A stretch of 64,000 nt of DNA from Hyphomicrobium sp. (GCA_013141015.1 JABFRT010000036.1:1-64000), one strand, 5' to 3'; shown: positions 1-8,768, counted from the first letter of the stretch. The notes: generated by a model not told the origin, from the sequence alone. Program-made: numbers and translations.

Positions 1-283
1 ACGTCACCGTTTGGCCAAGAGCATCCGGCACCACGAGAATATCGGAAAACAAAATTGATGCGTCAAAGCCATAGCGCCGGATTGGCTGCAAGGTCACTTC
101 GGCTGCAAGCTTCGGGTTGTAGCAAAGATCGAGAAAGCTGCCGGCCTCTTTGCGGGTTGCCCGGTACTCCGGCAGATAGCGGCCCGCTTGGCGCATCAAC
201 CACATCGGCGGCGGGCTTAACGCTTGACCGAGAAACGGTTGCAGAAAACGCCGGCTGGTGGTCTCGGTCTTGACGTCTTGCAC
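1..283 (-). CDS. hemE: Uroporphyrinogen decarboxylase, N-terminal part (cut by window edge)
   Basis: HemE decarboxylates uroporphyrinogen III to coproporphyrinogen III in cytoplasmic heme synthesis. Reading the minus strand from a GTG at 283 gives an open frame of 94 codons to the window edge. It carries the family signature [16 protein letters not shown] at about residues 26-41, followed by [15 protein letters not shown]. The start is a GTG with a G-rich stretch just upstream. The 3' two thirds of the gene lie outside the window. Its divergent arrangement with ppsR is a conserved alphaproteobacterial arrangement. The identification rests on the unmistakable N-terminal motif. Confidence 0.95.
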   Translation of the reverse strand, partial: MQDVKTETTSRRFLQPFLGQALSPPPMWLMRQAGRYLPEYRATRKEAGSFLDLCYNPKLAAEVTLQPIRRYGFDASILFSDILVVPDALGQTVT

Positions 284-300
284 AGCCCGGCACTCCCCTT

Positions 301-734
301 CACTTAAATCATTTAAAGGATTCTGAAGTTTTCTCTTATGACTCTTAGGCCTTCGGATAACGGGGATCCCCACGGCGTTCAGTGCCTTTTCACAGCTTAC
401 CAACACCCAGCTGCAATTCAGCCTAGATCTAGGCTGCGTACGGGTCTCAGGGCAATAGGGCTTGAAGGGCATTTTGGATCAAGGGTTTGCGGGCCTGATG
501 CTGAAACAACCCCACGGTGGAGCCTGTTGGCAACCTGCCGCCGGCCGGTGGGTAACGCTGATGTCCACAAGGACAGGGATGCCCGCGAAAAAACAGTTCG
601 CTTTCGCCCAAATGTGGGTATCAGCTAGAACAAAGGTCAAGTTGTTCTCTCAACCCAGACCCGCGGCCTCCCGGCTCTGGAAAACTCCAGACTTCTGCAC
701 ACCCCTCTCCGACACTTAACGGACCCCAATTGCG
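301..734. other. oriC: Candidate chromosomal replication origin (oriC) between hemE and ppsR
   Basis: This 450-bp gap has no convincing gene. Seen: an AT-rich start (301-345) with the palindrome TTAAATCATTTAA (304-316), two GANTC (CcrM-type) sites at 319-323 and 340-344, an 18-bp perfect palindrome at 419-436, and degenerate DnaA boxes. Two boxes match TTWTNCACA at 8 of 9 positions (386-394 and 693-701); weaker 7/9 matches are at 352-360, 561-569 and 613-621. Known: the Caulobacter origin, and origins in several rhizobia, sit between hemE and RP001, the ppsR family. Genes diverge from the gap, as expected at an origin. No perfect DnaA box is present, so the call rests mainly on context. Confidence 0.6.
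419..436. repeat. 18-bp perfect palindrome in the candidate origin
   Basis: The sequence CAGCCTAGATCTAGGCTG is identical to its reverse complement. It lies in the middle of the non-coding hemE/ppsR gap. It has no loop, so it is more likely a protein-binding site than an RNA hairpin. A second, shorter palindrome, GGGGATCCCC, lies at 362-371. Confidence 0.7.
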
Positions 735-1610
735 ATGCCGCTGCCAAGCTTATTTCATATGCACCTGGTGTCGGATTCGACCGGTGAAACGCTCGGCGCA
801 ATCGCCAAGGCGGCGGCGGCCCAATATCCCAACGTGCGGGCGATAGAGCACATGCATCCGCTGGTGCGCACGCAGCGCCAGTTGAAACGCGTGCTTGAGG
901 ATATCGGCCGTGAACCGGGCATTGTACTTTACACGGTCGTCAATAAAACGCTGGGGCTTGAACTCGAGCAGCACTGCCGCGATTTGAAGTTGCCGTGCTT
1001 TGCCGTTCTACAACCCATCATGCAAGTATTTGAAGGGTATCTGGGGGCGCCTCAAACGCCGACGGTTGCTGGCCAGCACGTGCTCGACGCCGACTACTAC
1101 CGGCGCATCGACGCGATGAATTTCACCATGTCGCACGACGACGGGCGGTTGCCTGAAGATTTGAGCGATGCCGACATTTGCGTTCTTGGTATTTCGCGCA
1201 CCTCGAAAACGCCGACGTCGTTGTATCTGGCGCAACGCGGATACAAAACCACCAACCTGCCGCTGGTGCCGCAAGTGGCATTGCCCGAACAGTTGCTCGC
1301 CCCGCATACGGCATTCGTTGTCTGCTTGATTGCCAACGTCGACCGTCTGGCCGAAGTCCGCCGCAATCGCGCCGTTCTCATGGCCGACAGGGATCTTGAA
1401 AGTTACGTTGATCGCGAAGCGATTGCTGCTGAAATCGCCTACACGCGCAAAGTTGCAGCGACCTATGGCTGGCCGATCATCGATGTGACGCGGCGCTCAA
1501 TCGAGGAATCGGCGACGATGATCCTCAAACTTCTCAACGACCGCAAGGCAAGCAGCGCGCGCGCTGATGCGGAAACCACCGGCGGCGCGCCCGGAGCCGC
1601 CGATGACTGA
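735..1610 (+). CDS. ppsR: PEP synthase / pyruvate phosphate dikinase regulatory protein (DUF299 kinase-pyrophosphorylase)
   Basis: The family reversibly phosphorylates a threonine of PPDK or PEP synthase, using ADP as donor and Pi for the reverse reaction, to switch the enzyme off and on. The 291-residue protein has the family N-terminus (HLVSDSTGETL, residues 10-20) and a P-loop-like GISRTSKTPTS motif near residue 152. Length is slightly above the usual 270-280 because of a polar, Ala/Gly-rich tail. The ATG at 735 immediately precedes the conserved N-terminus. This is the RP001 gene flanking the origin in relatives. The 3' end overlaps maf by 8 bp. Confidence 0.93.
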   Translation: MPLPSLFHMHLVSDSTGETLGAIAKAAAAQYPNVRAIEHMHPLVRTQRQLKRVLEDIGREPGIVLYTVVNKTLGLELEQHCRDLKLPCFAVLQPIMQVFEGYLGAPQTPTVAGQHVLDADYYRRIDAMNFTMSHDDGRLPEDLSDADICVLGISRTSKTPTSLYLAQRGYKTTNLPLVPQVALPEQLLAPHTAFVVCLIANVDRLAEVRRNRAVLMADRDLESYVDREAIAAEIAYTRKVAATYGWPIIDVTRRSIEESATMILKLLNDRKASSARADAETTGGAPGAADD

Positions 1611-2214
1611 AAAAAAGCGATTGATTTTGGCGTCAGGCAGTCAGGCGCGCCGCACGATGCTTGAAGCCGCTGGCGTGCCGTTTGAGGTTGTGGCGGCCAA
1701 CATTGATGAAGACGCGATCCGTGCCGCGATGATGACGGAAAACGACACTCTGCAACCAGCTGATATTGCTGTTGCACTGTCAGCTGAAAAAGCGTTGTCG
1801 GTTGCACGAGCGCATCCCGCAGCGCTGGTCATTGGCTCAGATCAGATTCTGGCCAAAGGCCAGCGCGTATATTCCAAAGCTGCAACACTTGGCGAAGCGC
1901 GGGCTGTGCTGGAGCGTTTGCGCGGGCGCAAACATGAATTGATTTCAGCAGTAACAATTGCGCAAGGCGGCACGATTGTGTGGCAATCGCTCGATAGCGC
2001 AGAGCTGACCATGCGCAACTTTTCAGACGCGTTTCTCGATGATTATATGGCGCGCTGTGGTGCAGCCCTTCTGCAATCTGTCGGCTGCTATCAATTGGAA
2101 GGCTTAGGCGTGCATTTGTTTGATAGTATAGACGGCGATTATTTTACGATCCTGGGAATGCCGCTGCTGCCGCTGCTGGCTGAATTGCGCAATCACGGTT
2201 TGGAGCTGGCATGA
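1603..2214 (+). CDS. maf: Maf-like nucleoside triphosphate pyrophosphatase (YceF type)
   Basis: Maf proteins hydrolyse non-canonical or modified NTPs to monophosphates and PPi. The 203-residue protein starts with LILASGSQARRTMLEAAG (substrate-binding loop), has GSDQIL with the catalytic-type Asp near residue 82, and ends with GCYQLEGLG and DGDYFTILGMPLLPLL. I chose the ATG at 1603, which overlaps the end of ppsR, because the family motif starts five residues later; the upstream in-frame ATG at 1567 would add a non-conserved extension inside ppsR. The stop overlaps the aroE start (ATGA). Confidence 0.9.
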   Translation: MTEKKRLILASGSQARRTMLEAAGVPFEVVAANIDEDAIRAAMMTENDTLQPADIAVALSAEKALSVARAHPAALVIGSDQILAKGQRVYSKAATLGEARAVLERLRGRKHELISAVTIAQGGTIVWQSLDSAELTMRNFSDAFLDDYMARCGAALLQSVGCYQLEGLGVHLFDSIDGDYFTILGMPLLPLLAELRNHGLELA

Positions 2215-3044
2215 AGCGCGCCTGCGTTATCGGCTGGCCGATAGAGCATTCGCGCTCGCCGCTTATTCACGGCTATTGGCTGAAAAAATACGGCATTGAG
2301 GGCAGCTATAGCAAGCAAGCTGTAAGGCCTGAAAACTTGGCTGAATTCGTGCGCTCGCTTGCGGAAAGCGGTTTTTCGGGATGCAACGTCACGGTGCCGC
2401 ATAAGGAAGCGGCGTTTGCTTTGGCCGATGTGCGGGAAGCGTCCGCGACCGCTGTTGGCGCTGCCAATACGCTTTGGCTTGAAGGTGGAAAAGTGCACGC
2501 CGCCAACACTGATACTTACGGGTTTATGACGCATCTTGGCCACGAAGCCCGGCAGTGGCAGCGGGGCACCCGGCCGGTGGCGATCCTCGGCGCGGGCGGC
2601 GCCGCGCGCGCCATTATCTATGGATTTCTGGAGGCCGGCGTCAGCGACGTTCGCATTTTCAACCGTTCGATTGGCCGGGCAGCAGACTTGGCCTGCCATT
2701 TCGGTGCGCGCGTTACAGCGTACCCGTGGGCGGAATTCGCAACACAAAGCAGTGACGCCAATGTTGTCGTCAACACCACGACACGCGGTATGAAAGGTCT
2801 TGACGATATCGACCTTGATTTAAGCGCTCTCAAATCTGATTGCGTGATAGCCGATATCGTTTATGTGCCGCTGGAAACCGGGCTGTTGCGCTCGGCCCGT
2901 GAGCGGAGCCTAAAAACGGTAGATGGTCTCGGCATGCTGCTGCATCAGGCGGTGCCTGGTTTTGAAAAGTGGTTTGGCGTCAAACCCGAAGTTACGCCTG
3001 AACTGCGGGCACTTCTTGAAGCTGACGTCAATGGTGCCGCGTGA
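2211..3044 (+). CDS. aroE: Shikimate dehydrogenase
   Basis: AroE reduces 3-dehydroshikimate to shikimate with NADPH in aromatic amino acid synthesis. The 277-residue protein has the shikimate-binding SRSPLIHG (residues 14-21), the catalytic lysine in NVTVPHKE (Lys65), Asp100 in NTDTYGF, and the nucleotide-binding loop AILGAGGAARA around residue 130. Length is typical. It overlaps maf by 4 bp and coaE by one base, so it is translationally coupled in a ppsR-maf-aroE-coaE operon. Confidence 0.95.
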   Translation: MKRACVIGWPIEHSRSPLIHGYWLKKYGIEGSYSKQAVRPENLAEFVRSLAESGFSGCNVTVPHKEAAFALADVREASATAVGAANTLWLEGGKVHAANTDTYGFMTHLGHEARQWQRGTRPVAILGAGGAARAIIYGFLEAGVSDVRIFNRSIGRAADLACHFGARVTAYPWAEFATQSSDANVVVNTTTRGMKGLDDIDLDLSALKSDCVIADIVYVPLETGLLRSARERSLKTVDGLGMLLHQAVPGFEKWFGVKPEVTPELRALLEADVNGAA

Positions 3045-3658
3045 TGCTGGTGATCGGTCTCACAGGCTCGATCGGCATGGGCAAATCGACAGCGGCCGCG
3101 CGCCTGCGCCATCACGGCCTTGCGGTTTTCGATGCCGACGCTGAAGTGCACACGCTCTATAGCGGTCCGCTTGCCAATGACATCGAGGCGGCGTTTCCCG
3201 GAACGGCAGCGGATGGCCGCGTTGACCGGACTAAGCTGACAGCGGCTTTGTTGGCGGCGCCGCACCGTTTCAAAGACCTCGAGGCAATCGTACATCCGCG
3301 CGTGCGGCTTGAGCAGCGGGCCTTTCTGAAGCGTCACCATGAGAGCGGCGCGCGCTGTGCGGTGCTTGAAATTCCGCTTTTGTTTGAAAGCGGCGCGGAC
3401 AAACTGTGCGACGCGACAATCGTCGTCAGTGCGGATGCTGCGATCCAACGCGCCCGTGTTTTGGCGCGCCCGGGCATGAGCGCCGCGAAACTCAATGAAC
3501 TGCTTGCCCGCCAAATGCCAGACGAAGACAAACGTGCACGCGCAAATTTCATTGTGGACACCAGCGGCGAAGTTGCGGCGTGCAACGCGCAGGTTGATGC
3601 TATTATCGTTCAAATAGATCAGTTACCAGCGCGGGCTTACCAGCGCTTTTGGTCGTGA
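3044..3658 (+). CDS. coaE: Dephospho-CoA kinase
   Basis: CoaE phosphorylates the 3'-OH of dephospho-CoA in the last step of coenzyme A synthesis. The N-terminus reads MLVIGLTGSIGMGKSTAA, with the P-loop at residues 7-15, and the protein has the family's VVSADAAIQRARV segment and about 204 residues. The ATG at 3044 shares its A with the aroE stop (TGATG); a GTG three bases upstream (3041) is an alternative start. The C-terminus beyond residue 190 is short. Confidence 0.93.
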   Translation: MLVIGLTGSIGMGKSTAAARLRHHGLAVFDADAEVHTLYSGPLANDIEAAFPGTAADGRVDRTKLTAALLAAPHRFKDLEAIVHPRVRLEQRAFLKRHHESGARCAVLEIPLLFESGADKLCDATIVVSADAAIQRARVLARPGMSAAKLNELLARQMPDEDKRARANFIVDTSGEVAACNAQVDAIIVQIDQLPARAYQRFWS

Positions 3659-3673
3659 CGGGAGCCTTAACAA

Positions 3674-4381
3674 TTGCGCGAAATTATTCTCGATACAGAA
3701 ACGACCGGTCTTGATCCAAAACGCGGCGACAGGCTGATTGAAATCGGCTGTATCGAAATTTTCAATCGCATTCCGACCGGCAAAGAATACCACTGCTTCA
3801 TCAACCCTGAACGCGATGTCCCAATCGAAGCGCAGAACGTGCATGGACTGTCGACCGATTTTCTTAAAGACAAGCCGCTGTTCCGCAAAGTCGCCAAGGA
3901 GTTTTTAGCCTTTATCGGCGACGATACTCTGGTTATTCACAACGCCCAATTCGATATGGGGTTCTTGAATTTCGAGCTTGAGCGCGCGGGGTTTGCAACG
4001 CTTGCCATGGACCGCGTGGTCGATACACTCGCGCTGGCGCGGCGCAAGCACCCGGCCGGGCCGAACAACCTCGACGCATTGTGCAAACGTTACGGCATCG
4101 ATAATTCCAAGCGCACCAAGCACGGCGCGCTGGTCGATAGTTTGCTGTTGGCGGAAGTGTACGTCGAGTTGTTGGGGGAACGCCAAGCCGCGCTCGGGCT
4201 ACAGTCTAACCAGGGCCAGACCGTTCAGTCAGCGCGGATGGGCAAAGCCAAGGCCAAACCGCGCCCCGAAGCGTTGCCGCCGCGATTGAGCAAGGATGAC
4301 ATCGCCCAGCACCGCGCTTACATCGGGAAGCTCGGCGCCAAGGCGATCTGGCTCAAATATTGGCCGCAGCAAGACGGCTGA
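3674..4381 (+). CDS. dnaQ: DNA polymerase III epsilon subunit (3'-5' proofreading exonuclease)
   Basis: This is a DEDDh exonuclease that proofreads for the replicative polymerase. It reads MREIILDTETTGLDP, with the metal ligands Asp7 and Glu9, then HNAQFDMGFLNFEL with the middle Asp, and KHGALVDSLLLAEV with the His/Asp pair. All catalytic residues are present. The start is a TTG at 3674, 10 nt after a GGAG. The 235-residue length and a basic C-terminal tail (polymerase alpha contact region) fit DnaQ. It ends the cluster that begins at ppsR. Confidence 0.93.
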   Translation: MREIILDTETTGLDPKRGDRLIEIGCIEIFNRIPTGKEYHCFINPERDVPIEAQNVHGLSTDFLKDKPLFRKVAKEFLAFIGDDTLVIHNAQFDMGFLNFELERAGFATLAMDRVVDTLALARRKHPAGPNNLDALCKRYGIDNSKRTKHGALVDSLLLAEVYVELLGERQAALGLQSNQGQTVQSARMGKAKAKPRPEALPPRLSKDDIAQHRAYIGKLGAKAIWLKYWPQQDG

Positions 4382-4397
4382 CCGTGTTCAGCCGCGA

Positions 4398-4889
4398 CTA
4401 AGCTGTCGCGGCAGGTGCGACCTTCAGTTCCTGCTGGCGGCGCATATAAAGCTGGGCGAAATCGATCGGGTCCAGCATCAGCGGCGGATATCCGCCCTCA
4501 CGCGTCACATCTGCAACGAGGCGGCGCAGGAATGGGAAAATCGTGGTCGGGCCGGAGATCAGCAGGAACGGCTCAAGCGCCTGTTCCGGAATGCTTTCGA
4601 TTTTGAACAATCCAGCGTAGACCGTTTCCAGAACATAAATCGTGCCGATGTTGTTGGACGCGATGGCTTTGAATTCGATGGCGCTTTCATAAATGTCGCC
4701 GTCAATGCGCTCAGCGTTGACGTTGACCTCGACCTTGAGGTTCGGCTGGTCGCCGGGAGACGCCATCAACTTGCGGATGTTGGGGTTCTCGAACGAGAGA
4801 TCCTTGATGTACTGGCTGAGGATCTTGACCTGGATCGGTGCGGGCGCCGCGCCGGGGGTCTCGCTCTTGCCGTTTGCTTTCTCTGCCAT
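4398..4889 (-). CDS. secB: Protein-export chaperone SecB
   Basis: SecB keeps preproteins unfolded and hands them to SecA. The 163-residue protein contains QYIKDLSFENPN (about residues 25-36), the NPNIRK contact loop, and the C-terminal FPFLRRLVADVTREGGYPPL block that marks the family. I placed the start at the ATG at 4889 (MAEKANGK); the reading frame is open 27 codons further upstream but those residues are not SecB-like. It is convergent with dnaQ, with 16 bp between stops. Confidence 0.94.
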   Translation of the reverse strand: MAEKANGKSETPGAAPAPIQVKILSQYIKDLSFENPNIRKLMASPGDQPNLKVEVNVNAERIDGDIYESAIEFKAIASNNIGTIYVLETVYAGLFKIESIPEQALEPFLLISGPTTIFPFLRRLVADVTREGGYPPLMLDPIDFAQLYMRRQQELKVAPAATA

Positions 4890-5055
4890 GATCCGTTCCG
4901 CCCGATTTTTGTAAGGCGTGCTGGCAGTGGGCCAGAACGCGCGATTTGCAGTTGGCCCGGTCGCTATCACGTTTGACCGGCAGGATGCAATGCGCGCGCG
5001 GAAGTGGCCTGCAACAGCGGCCAGGGTGCGGGCGATTTTCCCGATTGTTAGGATA

Positions 5056-5640
5056 CTAGGTGTGAGTGCGGCGCGGGGCGCGGGCTTTCAGGCCGCGTTG
5101 CGGATCAAGCGTTTCTTCACTGACCCGTTCGTATTCGCCCTCAATCGTCACGCCGTCATCCTGCATAGGATCAAACGGGCCGGAGGTGGCTTGCGCGCCT
5201 TCGCCGTCATCTTGTGGGCGAGCAGGGCGCCGGAAGGGGCCGCCCTCCCGGCCAACGCCGAAGGTCGTGATGGTAAAGAGCTTGGGCAGCACGTTGGTGA
5301 CCAGCAATTGGCGAAACAGCGGCACCAGCAGCAGCAGGCCGATGACATCACAAATCAACCCGGGAAAAATCAACAGCATGCCGGCTGTGATTTGCATGAG
5401 GCCATCAAGCAGCGGATCAATGCCCTGCTGGCCGCCCGCCTCCATTTGTGCGCGGGCCTTGGCCAGAACCGACAAGCCGGTGCGGCGGATCGCGGCCGTG
5501 CCAAGCAGGGCTGTTCCCAACACAATGAGGGCCAGCTTCCAAAAGCCCAGATATTGGCCAGCGCGGATCAACAGGCCGATTTCCAGGATCGGAAAGGCCA
5601 GAAGGGCGATCAGGAACGCTAGTCTTAAGGGCTGAGCCAT
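5056..5640 (-). CDS. fxsA: FxsA family inner-membrane protein
   Basis: The 194-residue protein opens with LAFLIALLAFPILEIGLLI, a membrane segment carrying the FxsA P-x-x-E-I motif, then a second segment (WKLALIVLGTALLGTAAI), an amphipathic Gln/Gly-rich linker and a third hydrophobic stretch near residues 83-110. The acidic, charged C-terminal tail is poorly conserved. In E. coli, FxsA overproduction relieves phage T7 exclusion by the F plasmid; its normal role is unclear. It lies upstream of secB on the same strand and diverges from the TimA gene. Confidence 0.88.
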   Translation of the reverse strand: MAQPLRLAFLIALLAFPILEIGLLIRAGQYLGFWKLALIVLGTALLGTAAIRRTGLSVLAKARAQMEAGGQQGIDPLLDGLMQITAGMLLIFPGLICDVIGLLLLVPLFRQLLVTNVLPKLFTITTFGVGREGGPFRRPARPQDDGEGAQATSGPFDPMQDDGVTIEGEYERVSEETLDPQRGLKARAPRRTHT

Positions 5641-5918
5641 GTTTCAAATGCCAGGATTAGCGGCAGTTTAGCCGCTGGCGGGTCAACAGCCAAACACTGC
5701 TTTGGAAGAAATGCAGACTTAGGTCTTGCGGAACGCCACCGCGATAGACAAAAACGTTTAGACAGAGCTTAAGGCTGGCCGTGCATCTGTCCGGCAAATG
5801 CCTTATGCCAATTATAGCCTTCAAACCGGGCCGCATCGTCCCCACATGTCGGGGAGATGAGGGTTTCGGTGAACAGTTGAGCGCCGCTCAAGCGGGCGCT
5901 GTCGGAAAGTACACCAGG

Positions 5919-6665
5919 ATGAATGGTCAGATTGATCTTATTACGCTCATTTCGCTGATTGTCGCGGCGGTGGCCATATTTAAGCTGCGCAGCGTTCTCG
6001 GCAGCCGCACCGACGAGGACGAAAATCGTGTCGAGCGGCTCAAGGCGCGCGAACGCGAAGCCCAGAAGGCGCAAGGCGCTGCCGCCTCCGGCGACGTCAT
6101 CACATTACCACGCCGGCCGCGCGATGATGTGGCGTCTCCCCTGCCGGAACCGGCAAGCGACGTCAATGCCCGCATCCGCGCCTTTGCAGCGGTCGATCCG
6201 TCGGTGACCGACGGTTTGCTTGAAGTTGCCAAATACGATTCAGCCCTCGACCCGGACGTCTTCATCCGCGGCGCCGGTGCAGCCTATGAAATGATCGTCT
6301 CAGCCTTTGCCTCGGGCGACCGCAAGACACTCAAAGATTTGCTCAGCCGCGAGGTCTACGACGGCTTTGTGGCCGCAATCGCCGAGCGCGAACAGCGCGC
6401 TGAAAAAATCCAGCAGCAGTTTGTCGGCATCAAGCGGGCGGACTTGGTGGAGGCCGAGATGAAGGGCGGCACCGCCTTCATGACCGTGCGATTCGTCAGC
6501 GAATTGATCACCGCCACGTTGGATAAGGCGGGCGCCGTGCTGAGTGGCGATCCGCAGAAGATCACCGATGTGACCGATATCTGGACCTTCAGCCGCGACG
6601 TGTCGAATGCGCGGTCGCTTGCCAACCCCAATTGGCGATTGGTGGCGACACAAGCCCCGAATTAG
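5919..6665 (+). CDS. timA: Tim44/TimA family adaptor protein
   Basis: The 248-residue protein begins with one N-terminal membrane segment (LITLISLIVAAVAIFKLRSVLG), followed by a charged linker with RTDEDENR and a C-terminal Tim44-like domain (from about residue 95, including FLLS-type helices and VRFVSELIT). Tim44 domains tether import or export machinery to membranes; the bacterial role is inferred. The ATG at 5919 immediately precedes the membrane segment; an upstream in-frame ATG at 5781 would add 46 atypical residues. The divergent pairing with fxsA/secB suggests a link to protein export. Confidence 0.88.
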   Translation: MNGQIDLITLISLIVAAVAIFKLRSVLGSRTDEDENRVERLKAREREAQKAQGAAASGDVITLPRRPRDDVASPLPEPASDVNARIRAFAAVDPSVTDGLLEVAKYDSALDPDVFIRGAGAAYEMIVSAFASGDRKTLKDLLSREVYDGFVAAIAEREQRAEKIQQQFVGIKRADLVEAEMKGGTAFMTVRFVSELITATLDKAGAVLSGDPQKITDVTDIWTFSRDVSNARSLANPNWRLVATQAPN

Positions 6666-6804
6666 GTCACTCTGCCGCCGCCGGGCACCCCTTTCGATCA
6701 CGGGAGGGGGCATTCGGTTGCGCGTTTGCCGTGGTGGGGCCCGGCGAAAGACGGCGTCGGGTATTTGGCACCAAGGCACACTAAGGGACCCGGGGGGGCG
6801 CCTT

Positions 6805-8118
6805 TTGATCATCCGTGTGACCAAGAGATTTCCGCTTCAGCAGCTGATCGGGCGATGTGCCTGGGCTGCCTCGATCCCATTTCTGGCCGCCGCCGCTCTT
6901 GCGCAACCGGCTAGTGCCGGGTCATCTTTGGCCAGCCTCACCCCTGGAAAGTCCATGCCGGCGCCGTCGCACACCTATCAGCCCGCGTCCTTTGCTAATC
7001 TTCCCGGCTGGGAGGGTGATGATCATCTGGCCGCCTGGAAGGCCTTTATTGCGTCGTGCAAACCCGTGCTGGATGCCGCTAAAGGTGGATCGAAAGCCGG
7101 CCCTAAGCCGACGCCGCCGGCCCTGCTTGATGTTTGCCAGCACGCTCTTGTAATGGCGGCGAGCGGCCGGGCGCAAACCCGCGCTGGTGCGAAGGCTTTC
7201 TTTGAATCGCATTTCAAACCGCATCGCGTGCTGCATGCCGCGAGTGAGGGACTGCTGACCGGCTATTACGAGCCGCTCATTCAAGGTGCGCGCAAGCCGG
7301 AAGGCCCCTTTCAAACGCCGGTCTACAAGCGCCCAGCGGATCTGGTGAACGTGGTCGCGGAAAGTGAGCGCGGCGCTAAAAGCGCGGCGTTCACGCACAT
7401 GCGCAAAACGGATAAGGGCCTGGTGCCCTACATGACGCGCGCCGAAATCGAGCAAGGCGGGCTGAAAGGCCAGAACCTGGAGCTGCTCTATTTCCGCGAT
7501 CCCGTTGATGTGTTTTTCATGCAGATCCAGGGCTCGGGCCGGATCGAGTTGCCGGACGGCACAAAGGTGCGCATCACCTATGATGGCAAGAACGGCTACC
7601 CGTACACGTCGGTTGGCCGCCAGTTGATCGATGACGGACATTTCCAGCCGGAAAAGATGTCACTCAAAGCGCTCTCCCAATGGCTGAAGACGGACCGCAA
7701 ACGCGCCGAAGGCGTGATGTGGCAAAACAAGTCGTATGTGTTCTTCCGCGAACTGCAGGGCGCGGAGGCCGAGGGCGCAATGGGCGTGCTTGGCATTGCG
7801 CTTCAGCCCGGACGCAGCCTCGCGGTGGATACCGCGTTCCACAGCATCGGCATGCCGATTTACGTGGCGTCACCGGCCCTAACGCACGCAACGCCGGCTA
7901 CAACGAAGCCGGACTCCAATAAGCCCGCAGGCTTTGCCCGCCTGATGGTGGCGCACGATGTCGGCTCGGCGATCAAAGGACCAGAGCGCGGTGATATCTT
8001 CTTTGGTTCCGGCGATAAGGCGGGGCGCACCGCGGGCGTGACCAAACATCCGGGCAGCTTCTATGCGCTGCTGCCTATCGATGCAGCCCAACAGCTGATC
8101 GCGAGACAACGTCCGTGA
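6805..8118 (+). CDS. mltA: Membrane-bound lytic murein transglycosylase A
   Basis: MltA cleaves peptidoglycan glycan strands and forms 1,6-anhydromuropeptides. A signal peptide (positive KR, hydrophobic core, AQPASAG cleavage region) is followed by the MltA domain with LTGYYEPL and MQIQGSGRIELPDG. The C-terminal 3D domain has RSLAVDTAFHSIGMP, with the catalytic-type Asp, and AHDVGSAIKGPERGDIFFG. No lipobox cysteine is seen, so it may be periplasmic. The start is uncertain: TTG at 6805 follows a G-run at suitable distance; GTG at 6817 is the alternative. The stop overlaps the next gene (GTGA). Confidence 0.9.
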   Translation: MIIRVTKRFPLQQLIGRCAWAASIPFLAAAALAQPASAGSSLASLTPGKSMPAPSHTYQPASFANLPGWEGDDHLAAWKAFIASCKPVLDAAKGGSKAGPKPTPPALLDVCQHALVMAASGRAQTRAGAKAFFESHFKPHRVLHAASEGLLTGYYEPLIQGARKPEGPFQTPVYKRPADLVNVVAESERGAKSAAFTHMRKTDKGLVPYMTRAEIEQGGLKGQNLELLYFRDPVDVFFMQIQGSGRIELPDGTKVRITYDGKNGYPYTSVGRQLIDDGHFQPEKMSLKALSQWLKTDRKRAEGVMWQNKSYVFFRELQGAEAEGAMGVLGIALQPGRSLAVDTAFHSIGMPIYVASPALTHATPATTKPDSNKPAGFARLMVAHDVGSAIKGPERGDIFFGSGDKAGRTAGVTKHPGSFYALLPIDAAQQLIARQRP

Positions 8119-8765
8119 AGAAGCCTGCAGGAAAAGGCGGGCGCAAACACCTCGGCCCCGACGAACACGAGGTCTGGAGCCATACGGCACAATCGATTGA
8201 ACCTTTGAAGCGGGCAAAGGGGCGGCATCATCCAGCGGTTGAGCGGGCCCACGAGGCGCTGCCGCGCGTCGCGCATAAGGGCGATGCCGCAGAGAGCAAG
8301 CACAGCGCTGCGAAAGCCGCGCACAGCAAAGCCGCCGGAATGAAAGCGCCGGCAAGTTTGCACCACACCGCCGCCGCAAAGCCGAAGGCACCTCCGCCCA
8401 TCGCCACTTTCGATCGCAAGAAGGTGCGCAAAATCCGCTCAGGCCAGGTCGATATCGAAGCGCGCATCGATTTGCATGGCATGCGCCAAGACGAGGCGCA
8501 CATTGCCCTTGTCCGCTTTCTGCATCGCTGCCAGTCCAAGGGTCAGCGCTGGGTGCTGGTCATCACCGGCAAAGGCAAGATTGCTGATCGCGATGACGAT
8601 GCGCCGTTCGATATGACCCGGCAGCGCGAACGCGGAATTCTCAAACGCAACGTGCCGCGCTGGCTGGATGAGCCGGATTTGCGGCACCTCGTTGTCAGTT
8701 ATACCCTCGCCGCCCAACAGCATGGCGGCGACGGCGCGCTGTACGTGCATTTGCGCAAGGGCTGA
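8115..8765 (+). CDS. Smr domain DNA-binding/nuclease-like protein
   Basis: The 216-residue protein has a long, Ala/Lys/His-rich low-complexity N-terminal half and a C-terminal Smr domain from about residue 110. The domain shows DLHGMRQDEAH, ITGKGK and the final YVHLRKG. Stand-alone Smr proteins bind or nick DNA, or cleave RNA; the exact role here is unknown. The GTG start at 8115 overlaps the mltA stop, so the two are translationally coupled. The pair mltA-smr next to timA is conserved in Rhizobiales. Confidence 0.88.
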   Translation: MKKPAGKGGRKHLGPDEHEVWSHTAQSIEPLKRAKGRHHPAVERAHEALPRVAHKGDAAESKHSAAKAAHSKAAGMKAPASLHHTAAAKPKAPPPIATFDRKKVRKIRSGQVDIEARIDLHGMRQDEAHIALVRFLHRCQSKGQRWVLVITGKGKIADRDDDAPFDMTRQRERGILKRNVPRWLDEPDLRHLVVSYTLAAQQHGGDGALYVHLRKG

Positions 8766-8768
8766 GTT

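Noticed and set aside
304-316. TTAA-N5-TTAA as a CtrA site in the candidate origin
   Set aside because: The CtrA consensus needs seven bases between the half-sites; here there are five.
338-719. Two plus-strand open frames in the hemE/ppsR gap (338-628 and 462-719)
   Set aside because: They overlap each other, have no ribosome site or recognisable motif, and lie in the likely replication origin.
4296-4976. 226-codon plus-strand frame opposite secB
   Set aside because: It is the antisense shadow of a clear SecB; such long antisense frames are common in GC-rich DNA.
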